Shown here: piece by piece, positions 1 to 11,669 of the stretch
How positions within the stretch are numbered: position 1 is the first letter of the stretch
How the letters are laid out: each line of letters begins with the position of its first letter
Assembly (NCBI RefSeq): GCF_907164915.1
Contig: NC_061862.1
Location: forward strand, 1,240,001 to 1,304,000
Direction of reading: 5' to 3'
Source of the DNA: Impatiens glandulifera
Taxonomy: Eukaryota > Streptophyta > Magnoliopsida > Ericales > Balsaminaceae
Length of the DNA: 64,000 nucleotides
Made by a program: the position numbers and the translations under genes
Notes under the pieces: model-generated
The model's input: only the letters and a program-made list of their open reading frames with translations
Databases searched by the model: none
What the model was told of the DNA's origin: nothing

Positions 1-656
1 TAGTTGGATTGAGGATTTTATTAGTTTGATTGGTCTTTGTTTGATTGTTTTTGGTTGTTTTGTTGAGTAAAAGGAGTTGAATTTGGTTTGGGTTTTCCCT
101 AAGTTTGTAATGTTTGGTTTGATTGGTTTTGGTTTGGTTTGGTTTGGTTGTTGTGGGTTGTTGATTTCAGTTTGGTTTTTTGGTTTTGGTTTGGTTGTTA
201 ATTTTGGTTGGTCTGAGTCGAAGAAGAGCTGTTTTTTTGGTGGATGGTCAATGAATTGTGCAAAAGAGAAGAGAAGGAAGAGAAGAAGATTAAGAATGCT
301 ACGTAACTTTCTATTGTTTGTGATTTCGTTTTCTGATTGTCAAACTCTAAATGTTTATTGTTGTTGCATTGTGAGTTTGAGGGGAGATGTTAAAGTATAA
401 TATATTATATTTTTAAGATATTATCACAACATTATAAATTGTGATAATATCAATATTATATTATTTAGTTTCCTTATATGTCAATTATAATGTCTATATA
501 ATAGACATAATCTATGTAACCATATATAACGAATTCAATATAATCTTTTTCTCTTTAGTTTAACACATATAACCGTAACTTTCTCCGTCTCAATAATTCT
601 TCTAATCTCCTTGCTTTTGAGGGGATCATTAAGACCCCTAATGTTCCAAGTCATAA
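1..656. other. Gene-poor leader, GT-rich then AT-rich
   Basis: Positions 1-245 are a low-complexity tract of TTGGTTTGG-like words; 400-656 is AT-rich. A 107-codon open frame starts at 77, but its product is only the Phe/Gly/Leu/Trp-rich translation of the simple repeat followed by a basic stretch, with no recognisable domain. I see no convincing gene here. Confidence 0.6.
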
Positions 657-1452
657 TCTATATATATATAATGATGCTTAATTTTTAAAGTGTCCGGATT
701 GCTGGGTCGAGAGCTATGGTTAATTTGGATATATGTGAGAGTAAATGGATACTTGGGTCGGATTGTAGGTTGACCCGCCCATAAACTTAAAACGGTTAAA
801 AATAAAATTAAAAATGCTATAGGTGTATGGTTAGAACTTACAACCTAACAAAAATAAGTACAACCTTTTAACCAACTAGGCTAATAACACTTTATATTTT
901 AAATTCAACCCAAAATTTGATAAATGCGTGACATTTTAACAATATAAGTTCAACTTTTTAACTAACTAATATATATATATATAATGATGCTTAATTTTTA
1001 AAGTGTCTGAATTGCCGGGTCGAGAGCTGTGATTAATTTGGATATATGTGAGAGTAAATGGATACTTGGGTCGGATTGTAGGTTGACCCGCCCATAAACT
1101 TAAAACAGTTAAAAATAAAATTAAAAATGCTATAGGTGTATGGTTAGAACTTACAACCTAACAAAAATAAGTACAACCTTTTAACCAACTAGGCTAATAA
1201 CACTTTATATTTTAAATTCAACCCAAAATTTGATAAACGTGTGACATTTTAACAATATAAGTTCAACTTTTTAACTAACTAATCTATATATATATAATGA
1301 TGCTTAATTTTTAAAGTGTCCGGATTGCCGGGTCGAGAGCTGTGGTCAATTTGTATATATGTGAGAGTAAATGAATATTTGGGTCGGATTGTGGGTTGAC
1401 CCGCCCATAAACTTAAAACGGTTAAAAATAAAATTAAAAAAACTATAGGTAT

Positions 1453-1508
1453 GGTTCGAACTTGCAACCTAACAAAAATAAGTACAACCTTTTAACCAAC
1501 TAAGCTAA
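1453..1508 (-). promoter_or_regulatory. tRNA-like pol III A box and B box in Helitron unit
   Basis: On the minus strand this part of the third Helitron unit reads an A box TAGCTTAGTTGG (matches TRGCNNAGYNGG) and, 34 bases later, a B box GTTCGAACC (matches GWTCRANNC). The same pair recurs at 1764-1818 in the next unit and, with one B-box change, in the second Helitron at 21171-21224. The spacing is that of a tRNA gene, but no cloverleaf is evident. It looks like a tRNA- or SINE-derived head carried inside the Helitron repeat. Transcription is not shown. Confidence 0.55.
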
Positions 1509-2079
1509 TAACACTTTATATTTTAAATTCAACCCAAAATTTGATAAACGCATGACATTTTGACAATATAAGTTCAACTTTTTAACTAACTAATCTATAT
1601 ATATATAATGATGCTTAATTTTTAAAGTGTCCGGATTGCCGGGTCGAGAGCTGTGGTTAATTTGGATATATGTGAGAGTAAATGGATATTTGGATCGGAT
1701 TGTGGGTTGACCCGCCCATAAACTTAAAACGGTTAAAAATAAAATTAAAAAAGCTATAGGTATGGTTCGAACTTGCAACCTAACAAAAACAAGTACATCC
1801 TTTTAACCAACTAAGCTAATAACACACACTTTATATTTTAAATTCAACCCAAAATTTGATAAACGCGTGACATTTTAATAATATAAGTTCAACTTTTTAA
1901 CTAACTAATCTATATATATATAATGATGTTTAATTTTTAAAGTGTCCGGATTGCCGGGTCGAGAGCTGTGGTTAATTTGGATATATGTGAGAGTAAATGG
2001 ATATTTGGGTTGAATTGTGGGTTGACCCGCCCATAAAATTTTTACCGTAATATTTTTTTCACGGTTTTTTATATTATTA

Positions 2080-2108
2080 CTCGTGCAAATGCACGGGATA
2101 GATGCTAG
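2080..2108 (+). terminator. Helitron 3' hairpin and CTAG end
   Basis: The stem pairs CGTGCA with TGCACG around an AA loop; one more C-G pair and a G-U pair extend it outward. Nine bases then separate it from CTAG. In Helitrons this hairpin is taken to be the rolling-circle replication terminator. The second element has the same structure at 22644-22672. Confidence 0.8.
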
Positions 2109-2138
2109 TAAACATAAATGTCTGTAAGATATTGACTT

Positions 2139-2594
2139 CTAACTTTCCTCCTCATGTTTATTTTTATTCCTCTTCTTATTATCCATTTTCCTTGCCCGTG
2201 GTGTTTTAGACTCAACATAGTCGATCTCTTTACTAGCAAGTGATTGTGTAGTTCTATTTGAAGACAACAATTTCAAACTACTATCGTCCTTGCTTGAGCT
2301 AGAATCACTTGTTTCTAAGGAGGTATCGTTGATATCGGCATTCTGTCTTGCATTCATTGCATCTTCATCCTTAGGAGGAAACTGCGATTCAACAGTTGTT
2401 GGATTTGTTGTATCAGGGTTAATGCTTCTACCTGCATCACTCTTCTGCCCATTGAGATTATCTGCCTCCACATTTGTTTTCCTTGCTTTTTCATTCTTAT
2501 ACCTGCCCTTGCTCTTCTGTCCATCATTCTGCCCACTGATTTTGTCTATTTCTTTATTTGTTCTTCTACCTGTTTCATTTTCCAAACATATCAC
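2139..2594 (-). CDS. Unrecognised hydrophilic 151-aa ORF
   Basis: An uninterrupted minus-strand frame encodes a very polar, Ser/Asp/Lys/Asn-rich protein with no domain, signal peptide or membrane segment that I recognise. It has a weak internal repeat of GQKS-containing segments near residues 21-27 and 50-53 and a basic tail. It begins about 30 bp after the Helitron 3' end. It could be an exon or a gene fragment; I see no flanking exons or clear start context. Function unknown. Confidence 0.25.
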   Translation of the reverse strand: MICLENETGRRTNKEIDKISGQNDGQKSKGRYKNEKARKTNVEADNLNGQKSDAGRSINPDTTNPTTVESQFPPKDEDAMNARQNADINDTSLETSDSSSSKDDSSLKLLSSNRTTQSLASKEIDYVESKTPRARKMDNKKRNKNKHEEES

Positions 2595-2639
2595 GCTACC
2601 CTTGTAATTCTGCCCTTCATTCTGCTTTACTGTCAGTCA

Positions 2640-2994
2640 TTCCTTGGAAACCAAATTGTCATTTCTTTTGTACATAATTCTTTTACATGTTATTTTTTTA
2701 TCGTTGTGCTTAAATAATTTTTTATTAAATGGATTATTTTAAAAATTAACTGCATTCGAACCACTATTCATTTATCCCTCTAATTCCCTAAAATTTGAAC
2801 TCTCACATCATCATATGCCACTTTCTTTCATTCCTCTAATTTAAATTCACATATTTCATCCTATCTTATCTTTTAAAAACTTATTATTAACATCACCATT
2901 ACTTCAAGGATTCCATTCCATTGTTAACAACATATGAACCATCATTCGAGTTCATCCCACTAGTTCCCTCAAATTCGAATATGACATATACCAT

Positions 2995-3034
<40 letters not shown>

Positions 3035-4130
3035 AAGCATTTATTATTAACAGTATTCAAACCTTCACGTATACCATCATATGTCACCATTCCTTGATCT
3101 CTAATATGAATTCACATCTTTCATCAATGATATTAAGAGTTTTAGACATATTATTATCTCCATGATATTTACACCACTAACATTGTTAAATAAAAAATCT
3201 AATAAAAATATACTCTAGCTTTATCTTCTTATATATATAAATTCTTATGTACTACTAAAAATAATAAAAGAAACCGAAATATTAATGAAAAATATATCAA
3301 TTAAATTATAAGTATCGGTCAAACAAAAAAAATCACAAACAAAGGAGAGAAATGACAACGGTAAAACAATTCACTAACTTAAAAATTAGGTTGTTAAATA
3401 TCATTAGTTACGGTCTCATAAATCATTGATTTCTTTGTCGGATCAGCTTCATTTAGCCCGACTCTCCACTAGATAATTTGTTGAAATTGGATTATATCTT
3501 GAATTTCCTAGTGAGGTTGTGAAATGGCGACATAACAACTGTTGTTGCAGCCGGCCCAGGTGCTTCTAGCTTACCAAAATTGGGAGTTATCTCCAAAGGC
3601 TACAAAGAATCCATCAATAAAACTTGTGTTGGTTTATGAAAGTGTGAAAAGTAAGAGATCCATAATAATGAAATGATGAGGTATAAAATGTTCAAAAGGA
3701 GTTTAATTAGGGACATATGATATATTGATGGTTAAATATGGAAATGAGATGGTTGGTTTGTTGAAAAATTGGTGTAAGATTAGTACAAATGTTCGAAGGA
3801 AGGTCACGAGATTAGTATTGAGAGGTCGATTGGGGAGAGACCAAAGTAAGAGTAAGATCGGTACAAATGTTCGAATTGATATATCATGATATTAGTATTG
3901 AGAAGTCGATTAGGAAAAACCAAAGTAATGGTAAGATCAGTAAAAAATACTAAAAGTGAGGTCTAATAAAAAAAATCAACTAGAAAATGCTTAATATGAT
4001 TTCACAAGGTTAGTAAGTCACTTATTTTGAAAGTAATGATAACATCGGTATAAATATTCGAAAGTGATGTCACTATATTATATATATAATTAATATAAGA
4101 TATTATATTTGTAACCCCGGAAAAATCACT
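2640..4130. other. AT-rich intergenic DNA with (TA)n and satellite-like words
   Basis: Contains a (TA)n microsatellite at about 2998-3031. Positions 3700-4080 hold degenerate repeats with GAGATGGTTGG, AAATGTTCGAA and GATTAGTATTGAG, which look like an inverted, diverged form of the 84-bp minisatellite at 19.9-20.7 kb. No gene is supported. Confidence 0.45.
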
Positions 4131-5142
4131 CTTGTTCCCGTAGCTTAGCACGTGTTTGGACGGACACGTGGCAATACGGAGGGGACATGTGGTGGCTTGA
4201 GGTTCAATGGTTTCAACCTTGGATCAACCTGGATGATAATCAATTTGTTGAAAACAATTTATGATCAAAATTTGAGTTCTTGAGTTTAAAGTTGTTTTGA
4301 AGTGATAGGAGTTATGCAATAGCTTCCCTATATCACATATACTTGATTGGTACCAAATCAAGAACATTGGTTATTCGTTTTGACCGATTTAAGAACATCA
4401 AAATTTTCATTTTATTTGAAAATTTTGATTTTGATCAAACATGATCGGGATGGATCAAACATGATCCAAATAGTTACCCAACATCATTACAATCATGTTG
4501 GGAAGCTTTCTAAGCTGTGATTCGATCGAATTAACCCAAGAACAGTAAACCCGTTTTTTTTTATTTTGAAAATTCAAATTTGGGTTTTTGTTTATTAGAT
4601 TGATTCATCGATTATATCCTATCCAGATAGTTTCTTAATGATCCTATGATAAAATATTCAATCATTAAATCACATAAACAACAAACATACAAGCTTCTAT
4701 AATTTTAAATATAAAAATCCAATTTCAAACTGTAAATATGAATTTAAGGATAATTGAACTCTTACCAATGATTGGAGAACACTCATTAATCCTTATGAAA
4801 GCTTTTTGGATGCATAGATTCGAGCTTCCAAGCCTTAAACTGAAATTTCGAAAAATCCAAAAGCTTCAAGCTTTAATGGCGGATTTTGAATTTCTTCGAT
4901 TTAAGAGGGTTGTGTTGGTTGGTTAGCTTCAGAATCAATTGAAGGGGTATTTGTACTCCTCCTAGGTCGGTTCACGAAGCCTAGTGTATTTTGGCTGTTT
5001 TTTAGTCAACTCGCAGGAGTAGGCCGTGACAAGGTATATGATTGTAGGGAGAATGATCACCATCGTAGGGAGATCATTCTAGCTTTTGAATCAGTTAAAA
5101 CCATCAACAAATGATTGAGTTCCAAAAAGCCAAGATTGATTT
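4131..5142. other. Intergenic, no gene seen
   Basis: Mostly AT-rich, non-repetitive sequence. A 62-codon frame at 4738-4926 has no recognisable product or gene context, and I do not call it. Confidence 0.5.
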
Positions 5143-5403
5143 GTGTTCTTCATCCTTATTTGTTTGGCGATCGCGATGAAGACGAAGAACAAAGTCAAAA
5201 CGACATTGTTTGGATGCGCATCTGGCATTCCGTTGGTGTTCCGTCAAGCGTTGGCATTTTCGGCTAACAGGGTTGACGTCTTGTTAGTTGATCCAATGCA
5301 TCGCGCGCGCTCCTCCTTGGCTACAACCGCTTACGCGGAAGACTCTAGCGCGTTGGATGAGGACATGGCATTCATCCGATGGACGCAACTCCTACTGCAC
5401 TGA
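5143..5403 (+). other. GC-rich island with 86-codon frame, unidentified
   Basis: This stretch is clearly richer in GC than its surroundings and stays open for 86 codons, but the product matches no family I know. Near 5349 it shares a short resemblance with the minus strand of another GC-rich island at 59478-59680, so both may be pieces of one captured or repeated sequence. Coding status is doubtful. Confidence 0.2.
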
Positions 5404-6230
5404 GTTCTTCTATTTCCGGCTCTACCCGAATACATATTTATTATTTTAATACCTTAAGGGTTTATTTGAAATTGATTTTTTTCGCTCTTCTAGTTTAATT
5501 TTTTATTAAAATAAATATAAAAAAATATTTTACCAATTTATTAATTTTTTTATAATTGTAGAATCTAAATAAATAATTATTTTTAGGTTAATTGAATACA
5601 AAATTCACTATTAATTATTTATTGTTTTTTTTAATTTTTCTAAAATTATTTTAAAATAAATTAGTTAAATATTTATCTTAAATAATTTTATTTTTATTAT
5701 TTTGACTATTTTTCTTAATTAATTAAGTTTTAGTTATCACAATAATTAACTAAATTAATTGTTTTAATTAATTTTTTCCATGAGATTAATTATTTTAACT
5801 TTATTTACTTAAAAATAAGTCAAATTAAATATTTTAATATTATAAATTAGAATCTAAATTTTTAGTGCTTACAATATTGTTTTTATTTACAATTTCAATT
5901 TTTATTATTTATTTTTGTTGTTCATTTATTTTTTTATTAAGTTATTTAATATTAATAATTTAAATTTAAAGTTTTATTTATATATATTATATTAAGAAAT
6001 TGATATAGTTGGAACTTATTTTAATTATCAACAATATTGTAATTTTATATATAAATAATACTATTCAATTTAAAATAAATACTAAGAAATTTTTTTATGA
6101 TTTTTTCAACGGTTGGACCGGTGTACGGCCTCGAAACTTCCTGATGATTTACGAATACAGATGATCCGGTCCGGTTTTTGCCCCTAATCATCATCTTCAA
6201 CGAAACAAAAGAGAGAGAGTAACACACACC
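5404..6230. other. Very AT-rich spacer upstream of FREE1
   Basis: Simple A/T-rich DNA without a coding signal. The last part merges with the promoter of the FYVE gene. Confidence 0.5.
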
Positions 6231-6250
6231 CTAATGGCGGTGTCGTCGTT

Positions 6251-6485
6251 TATATAACTAATACTCCGACGACCACGGGATTATTATTATTATTATTGCA
6301 TTCTCTCTCTCTCTTATTTGAAGAAAGAAACTTCTTCTTCTTTTTCTCGATCATAATTCTCGATTATCAATCAGATCGATCGATCGGCGATTTCTCTTTT
6401 CAGCTGCTGCTTCTGCTGCTGCAAATTCGGATTACAATTCACAGTCTTTTCAATCTACAAACAAGCAAACAAAGGAGAGAAGAAG
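6251..6485 (+). promoter_or_regulatory. TATA box and 5' leader of FREE1-like gene
   Basis: A TATATAA motif lies at 6251-6257, followed by an (ATT)n run (about 6281-6298) and a CT-rich leader that ends at the ATG in an AGAAGATGA context. A pyrimidine-rich leader is common in plant genes. The transcription start was not determined. Confidence 0.45.
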
Positions 6486-9400
6486 ATGAATCAAAGCGAT
6501 GCAGCAAGCTCTCCCTTTTATCAATATTACAACAATTCCCACTTACACAATCCTAACCCTAACCCTACCACTCCCACCACCGACGCCCATATGAATTCCA
6601 ACTCCTCCTCCTCCTTCCCAGCTACATTCGCTTCTGCCCCTCCGTTCTCCTCTTCTTTCGCTCCCTCCGATCATCATCATCAACAATCGCCTTACTCATC
6701 TTCTTCCTCCTCTGCCCCTGCCTATCCTCCTCAATACGCTCCCCCCGACCACGCCTCCTTCCACCCCAATCCTACTTCTCATTTACCCAATCCTCATTAT
6801 TCCGCCCCTCCTCAACTCGCTCCCCAACCACCCCCCTACAATCCTTACGATCAGACTTACGGGGGTCCATCAGTCAACTATACCCACCAACAACAAATTC
6901 CTCTTTACGATCCCAATCCCAATCCAAACCCCAATTCAACTACTTCCAACACTTCTTCTTATTCAACCAATTTGTATCCCCCTCCCCCGCCCTCTGATTA
7001 CGGGAATTCCTATCTCACTGGATCGAATTACGGCAACTATGTCGATCAAGGGATGCACGGAGGAGGCGGTGGTGGTGGTGGTGAGATGCGGTCAGAAGTA
7101 GCTCCACGATACGATTATGGAGGAGGGTTACAGGATGGTGGGACTGAAAGTGGTGTTTATCGTTACAGTGGATCTAAGACGGAGCCCTATGGTGCGAGAG
7201 GGACTGGCAGTGCCAGCAGCGGCGGCTCAAAGTCTTCTTCTGGTGCGCTTTTTGATGATTATGGGAGACCGATTGCGTTTGGGGATAGGAAACAGCAGCA
7301 TAATTCACTGCCACAGTCCGCCAAGATTGTCAAGGCAGCCCCAAAGGTAGAGTCCCAGCAGGATATGGGTAGTGGGGTGCTGAAGTTCCGTGTCAAGCTC
7401 TTGCAAGAAAGCGCAGGACAGATCGACATGGATATACTTTGCCAGGTATATTGAGATTAACTATCACATTGTTTGCGATGATGAGTTTAGCCTATCATGA
7501 TTTGTTTGCGATCTGTATCCAGATTGGTTTGGATGGGATTCGGCTTCTTGATCCTACAAATTACAGGACTTTAAGAATTTATGCACTTGATAACATCACA
7601 AGATGGGATGTAAGTTTTATCTTTGGCTATGCTGTTTCCTTAATCATCAACAGCTTCGAATTAAGTGTGACTGATCATTCTACCTTCTTTCAGGTCCTGG
7701 ATTCTTATATATTTGCCTTTTGGGCTAAGAGCTCAGTGGATGCCGATGCTAAACGTATCCGACTAAAATCGAACAGCTATACCACGAACAACATTCTGGA
7801 TGCAGTAACAGCGGCCAGCATTCAGGTAAGGGACTTGTTATTATTTTTCCTTTACAAGTACATCTCTATATTTTTTTTGGGTGATTGTTCTTATAATTTG
7901 TTCTTAGCATACATGCTAAACAAGATGCCCTTAGATGATGAGAAATTTTAGCTGACATCAATGGGTTTTTTTTTTCTTTCTTTTGAAAGATCAAATGTGT
8001 TTTATTTTATGCACTTGATTTTTGAATGTTATCCTGTATACATCAAGTCTTTGTTTTATTATTGGAACAGTTCAAGGAGATTGGTAATAGTTTCAAGTCT
8101 CCTGATCCCAAGGGCTCAGATCAACAATCTGAGAAGAAAAAGGGGTTAGTTGATTGGATGAATATTATTAAACCAAAAATAGAGGAGAAAGATCATTGGG
8201 TAAGTTCTCTAGCACTTACTTTTTTCCGCATAATATTGGTTGTTTTGCTCCATAGGCTTATTCTATTCAGGACAACATCTCTTGTCAAATTGAGCTTATT
8301 AATTCTGGGATATTTCTTTAGGTTCCTGATGAAGCAGTTAAAAAGTGCACCTCATGTGCTGCTGATTTTGGGGCTTTTATGAGAAGGGTTAGATTGTGTT
8401 TAACTTCTTATGTCGTTTAATTCACACTATGTTCAGCAACAGTGTGTTTAATTCATCTTTTTTGCTTGAATTTCGAATTTCAGCACCACTGTAGGAATTG
8501 CGGAGATATTTTCTGTGACAAGTGTACCCAGGGAAGGGTCACCCTTACTGCAGATGATGATGCCCAAACAGTTCGAGTTTGTGACCGCTGCATGGTAGGA
8601 AATTTTCTTCCTCTAAATTCTGACATAAAAATAGATTTAATTGGTACTCTTGGTACTTTCATATAGGGCTATAGGGTTTTAAGGTGTGAAACAAGTACTA
8701 ATATGATAGAAACGATATTTATTGCCTTTCTTAAGTAGAGGTAACAATTGTAATCTGTTGGTGTTGCTATTACAGGCGGAAGTTACTCAAAGGTTGGCTA
8801 ATAGTAAGGATAGAGCTGCCCATGTTTCCCCATTGCAGAGCCATGAGGATTTGGCTAGAAAACTCAAGGTCAATCAACACCTCTATTGTTCATGTTCATT
8901 TATTATCTTAGTAACAATAGGAAGGAGAATTATGAATGTAGAATATATTGATATGAGATGGATCCATTGTCCATTGTGATTTAAATGGTCATATAAACTA
9001 TAGAACCAACCCTCCGAAAAGATTCTTTGAGTTTTCTTTCAACTGTTCAGAACTAGGAACTTTTGTATATATTATTGTTTTCACCAAAATAGTGCCTTCC
9101 TTGAGATGGCTAAATTAGTAATTGAAATAGTAAAAAATATAATTGTTAGTGTTTAATATAATCCTTGTACATTTTTTTTTCAGATGTTGTAAAATTGCTT
9201 TGTTGTGTATTCTTTCATAAAGAAGTCCTCTTTTTAACATTGACTTTTCTTTTTATGTGTAAGAATAGAGCTTAAAACAGTATTATTTTTTTTCTAATTT
9301 GTTACAGGAAGAAATGGAGAAGAATCGCAGGAGCTCTACAGGTAGAGGGGGCAACAACACACTTCCAAACCTTTATTTATTATAATTACCTCTTTTCAGT

Positions 9401-9696
9401 CAATTGTTATTCATTCCCAAACATATTCTAACTGACATTTGACGTGTTTGTTAATAGGCTTCAAGTCTGAAGGAGGAGGGTCTGGAAAACGAATGAAAGA
9501 AGTTGCCTGCCCAACATGCACAGTTCATTTGCAGGTTGGTCATTTGAAATTTGCCTAGCTAAAGTTTGACAAATAATGTAAAGTTGTATAAAAGGTGGCG
9601 CGGTAATTGAATTTTCAGGTACAAGTTCCAGCTTCTGGTTCGGAAACGATAGAGTGCAGTGTTTGTCAACATCCATTTCTTGTCAATTCATATTGA
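6486..9696 (+). CDS. FREE1: FYVE-domain endosomal sorting protein (FREE1/FYVE1)
   Basis: Ten exons join in frame: 6486-7445, 7523-7609, 7694-7825, 8071-8199, 8322-8387, 8484-8594, 8776-8868, 9308-9341, 9458-9534 and 9619-9696, giving 588 aa. Every intron is GT-AG, and all are phase 0 except the one between exons 8 and 9 (phase 1). Residues 1 to about 270 are Pro/Ser/Asn/Gly-rich and disordered. Residues 437-495 form a FYVE zinc finger with the WVPDEA entry and the RRHHCRNCG PI3P-binding motif, which spans the exon 5/6 junction. A coiled segment and a C-terminal CPTC...CSVC pair follow. Length and order match Arabidopsis FREE1 (about 600 aa), a plant ESCRT-I-associated protein on late endosomes that acts in multivesicular body formation and vacuolar sorting. 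That role is known for the family and inferred here. The start is the first ATG of the conserved N-terminus. No canonical P(S/T)AP tetrapeptide was found. Confidence 0.93.
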
Positions 9697-10161
9697 TTGA
9701 TCTTCAAATTTCACCTGCCTTCAAGTTTGCTTGGAAAAAGAATGAGAGAATCTTGTTTTTTCTTGTTATTATTACTACTTATTGAGCTGTGTGTGTGAAT
9801 AAGGATTATTACTTATTACAATGTTTCTTCAATCTCTCCATACTGTCATCAATATTATTAAGGTCACTTTTTAGTTAATTTCTTATTGTGAATGAGAGAT
9901 CCTTTTGTATTTGCATTGACAACACATCCAAATTCTAATATTTTAAATATATATAATTAAAAGAAGAAAGAACATGTTAAAACAAAAATATAACTACTGA
10001 AGATTATCTCGTGTTATATGACAACCATTCCACATTGTCAAAATGAAGTAAATTTCATGATATACAACTATAGACTACATAATATCACACCAAAAGAAGA
10101 AATCAGCACATATGGTTAGATTTCTATTTTCTGACAAGATTGGATAAAAAAGAGAGGTTGT
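9697..10161. other. Convergent 3' spacer between FREE1 and TRF-like gene
   Basis: About 465 bp separates the two stop codons of these convergent genes. It should hold both 3' UTRs; it is AT-rich with no further gene. Confidence 0.6.
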
Positions 10162-11669
10162 CTACTGTTGTCTTGCCAGCATGCTCCTCCATTTGTCCTT
10201 CAGATCCGAAGAGTTCCGACTATTATGAAATACATCACGCCCAAACTCTAGCAACTTCTTCCATGGTATATTCTTATTTATTTTTGTTGAGAATTTCTCA
10301 ACCCCTATCTGCACCAGCAAACCATTACTTATCAAATTATCAATAAAAACAATTATAACTATTTGGACTACCTTCAGCATTTCTTCTTCTTCAGAACTCC
10401 AACGACATTTCTTACGGCCTAATCTGAAACCACAAAAACCAAGAGTGGAAATCATATGATTATTACCAAGAATGATAATTACCAACACATACATAAGTCG
10501 GAAAATGCAGGAGAAGAAACTCACGATAGTGGTTTAAAGTCACTTGAATTCGTAGTAGAGATCTCTCTTTGTTCCACTTTCACATTCCCTTTAAGTGAAG
10601 GCTCCAGATTCAGTTGGTGTGCTTTTTCATCTTCGTGTTCCACACCTGTACTTCTAGTTTTGTTTGATGTAGGACTTTTGTCTTTCTGTTCCATAATTTT
10701 GGTTTGAACACCTGAACTACTACTACACCTTGTTCTCTTAGAGGCCTTTTTCTTTTGTCCTTTTTTCTCTTTGATATTTACTTCATCATGTTCCTGCACT
10801 TTTGGAATGTCCTCTTGTTGTTCCACAGTCAAATCATCATCTTCCCGTCTCCTTTTGCGTGAAGAATCAGCTGAATTCTCCAATTGTGCCTCTTCTATTA
10901 CTAGAGGAATATTCTGTTCTTCTTTCTCCTGCTGCTCGTCAACAACTTTTCTAGCTCTTTCAACTACTTGGTCATTCTTCAATTGACCTGCATGCACATC
11001 TGCTGCATTCAGTTGCTTTGCAATCCCATCAGAGCACACATCTGCTGCATTCAGTTGTTTTGCAATCCCATCAGAGCTTATCTCTCCTAATATGATAGGA
11101 CGACTGGCTTCTCTTTCAGGTGTTTTCTGCATCTGGGAATTGACCGTGAGAGAACTCTCTATAAGAAAACACGATAAAGTCTTCTTTGTATCCTTAACCA
11201 ATTTTTTTGTTTCATTCGTCCTTATAAATGCTCGTCTGTATGTACAATAAGGACAGTAGAAATTATCCGTGCCACCAATTGAAAGAGTGGCTGGCATGCA
11301 TTTCTTATGAACAGCTATGGGGCAGCACAATTCACGACAGACAAATAATCGACCACCCCTGTTGCATTTTATACAAAGTTCTTTATCCGACATGTACATT
11401 TCTAGATCTTCTTCAGGAATTCCATGGGAACTACCATCTGGAGCTTCTGCTGCAGCAACGCCAGCACCGGAATCTACACAGTGTTGCCTACTTGTAGAGG
11501 CCTTGCACTTCTTTTTCTCTTTCTCCTGTTTCAAATTCGTCTTAAAGTCATACACAAATATTATATTGAGACCAGAGTTTCTTTTCATGGAGGAGGTTGC
11601 TAACACGCCATGATATCCCACTTCAATCAACATGCTTTTCAACTGTTCATACATAGGAATATTAAACAT
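10162..11669 (-). CDS. Myb/SANT protein with PHD-like finger, TRF-like family
   Basis: Three minus-strand exons join in phase: 11669-10525, 10423-10372 and 10308-10162, for 447 aa. Residues 99-142 hold a PHD-like cluster with C99, C102, C111, C115, H121, C124, C139 and C142. A long acidic/basic disordered region follows. The C-terminus (about 385-444) is a Myb/SANT repeat with the RWSSEEEEML start, NIPWKKLLEFGRDVF and SDLKDKWRS, the telobox-like helix seen in plant TRF-like (TRFL) proteins. These are nuclear; DNA binding is inferred. The 5' end is uncertain. A small upstream exon at 12164-12144 (good AAATGG start, GT donor) could splice to an AG before 11642 in the same frame, replacing the first nine residues and giving 445 aa. 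A GC-rich leader lies near 12560-12660. A 42-bp in-frame tandem duplication sits at 10996-11079. Confidence 0.75.

Larger units (their letters stand above)
657..2108 (+). mobile_element. Non-autonomous Helitron with head-to-tail internal units
   Basis: The element starts with TC after an A (656) and ends in CTAG before a T (2109), the A/T insertion site expected of Helitrons. A hairpin with arms CGTGCA/TGCACG (2082-2095) sits nine bases before the terminal CTAG. No terminal inverted repeat or target duplication is seen, which also fits the class. The interior is four near-complete copies of a unit of about 312 bp beginning near 657, 970, 1283 and 1594, plus a fifth truncated unit from 1909 joined to the 3' terminus. 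It encodes no Rep/helicase, so it would depend on proteins supplied elsewhere. Short ORFs at 1279-1467 and 1590-1778 are by-products of the repeat. A second element of the same family lies at 21021-22672. Confidence 0.85.

Noticed and set aside
77..400. 107-codon plus-strand ORF
   Set aside because: Its product is a translation of TTGGTTTGG simple sequence followed by a basic run; no domain, exon signal or family.
1453..1508. Functional tRNA gene
   Set aside because: A and B boxes are present, but no acceptor, anticodon or D-stem pairing could be drawn.
657..2108. CRISPR array (regular repeats)
   Set aside because: Units of about 312 bp are contiguous with no spacers; Helitron ends explain them, and the sequence is plant nuclear DNA.
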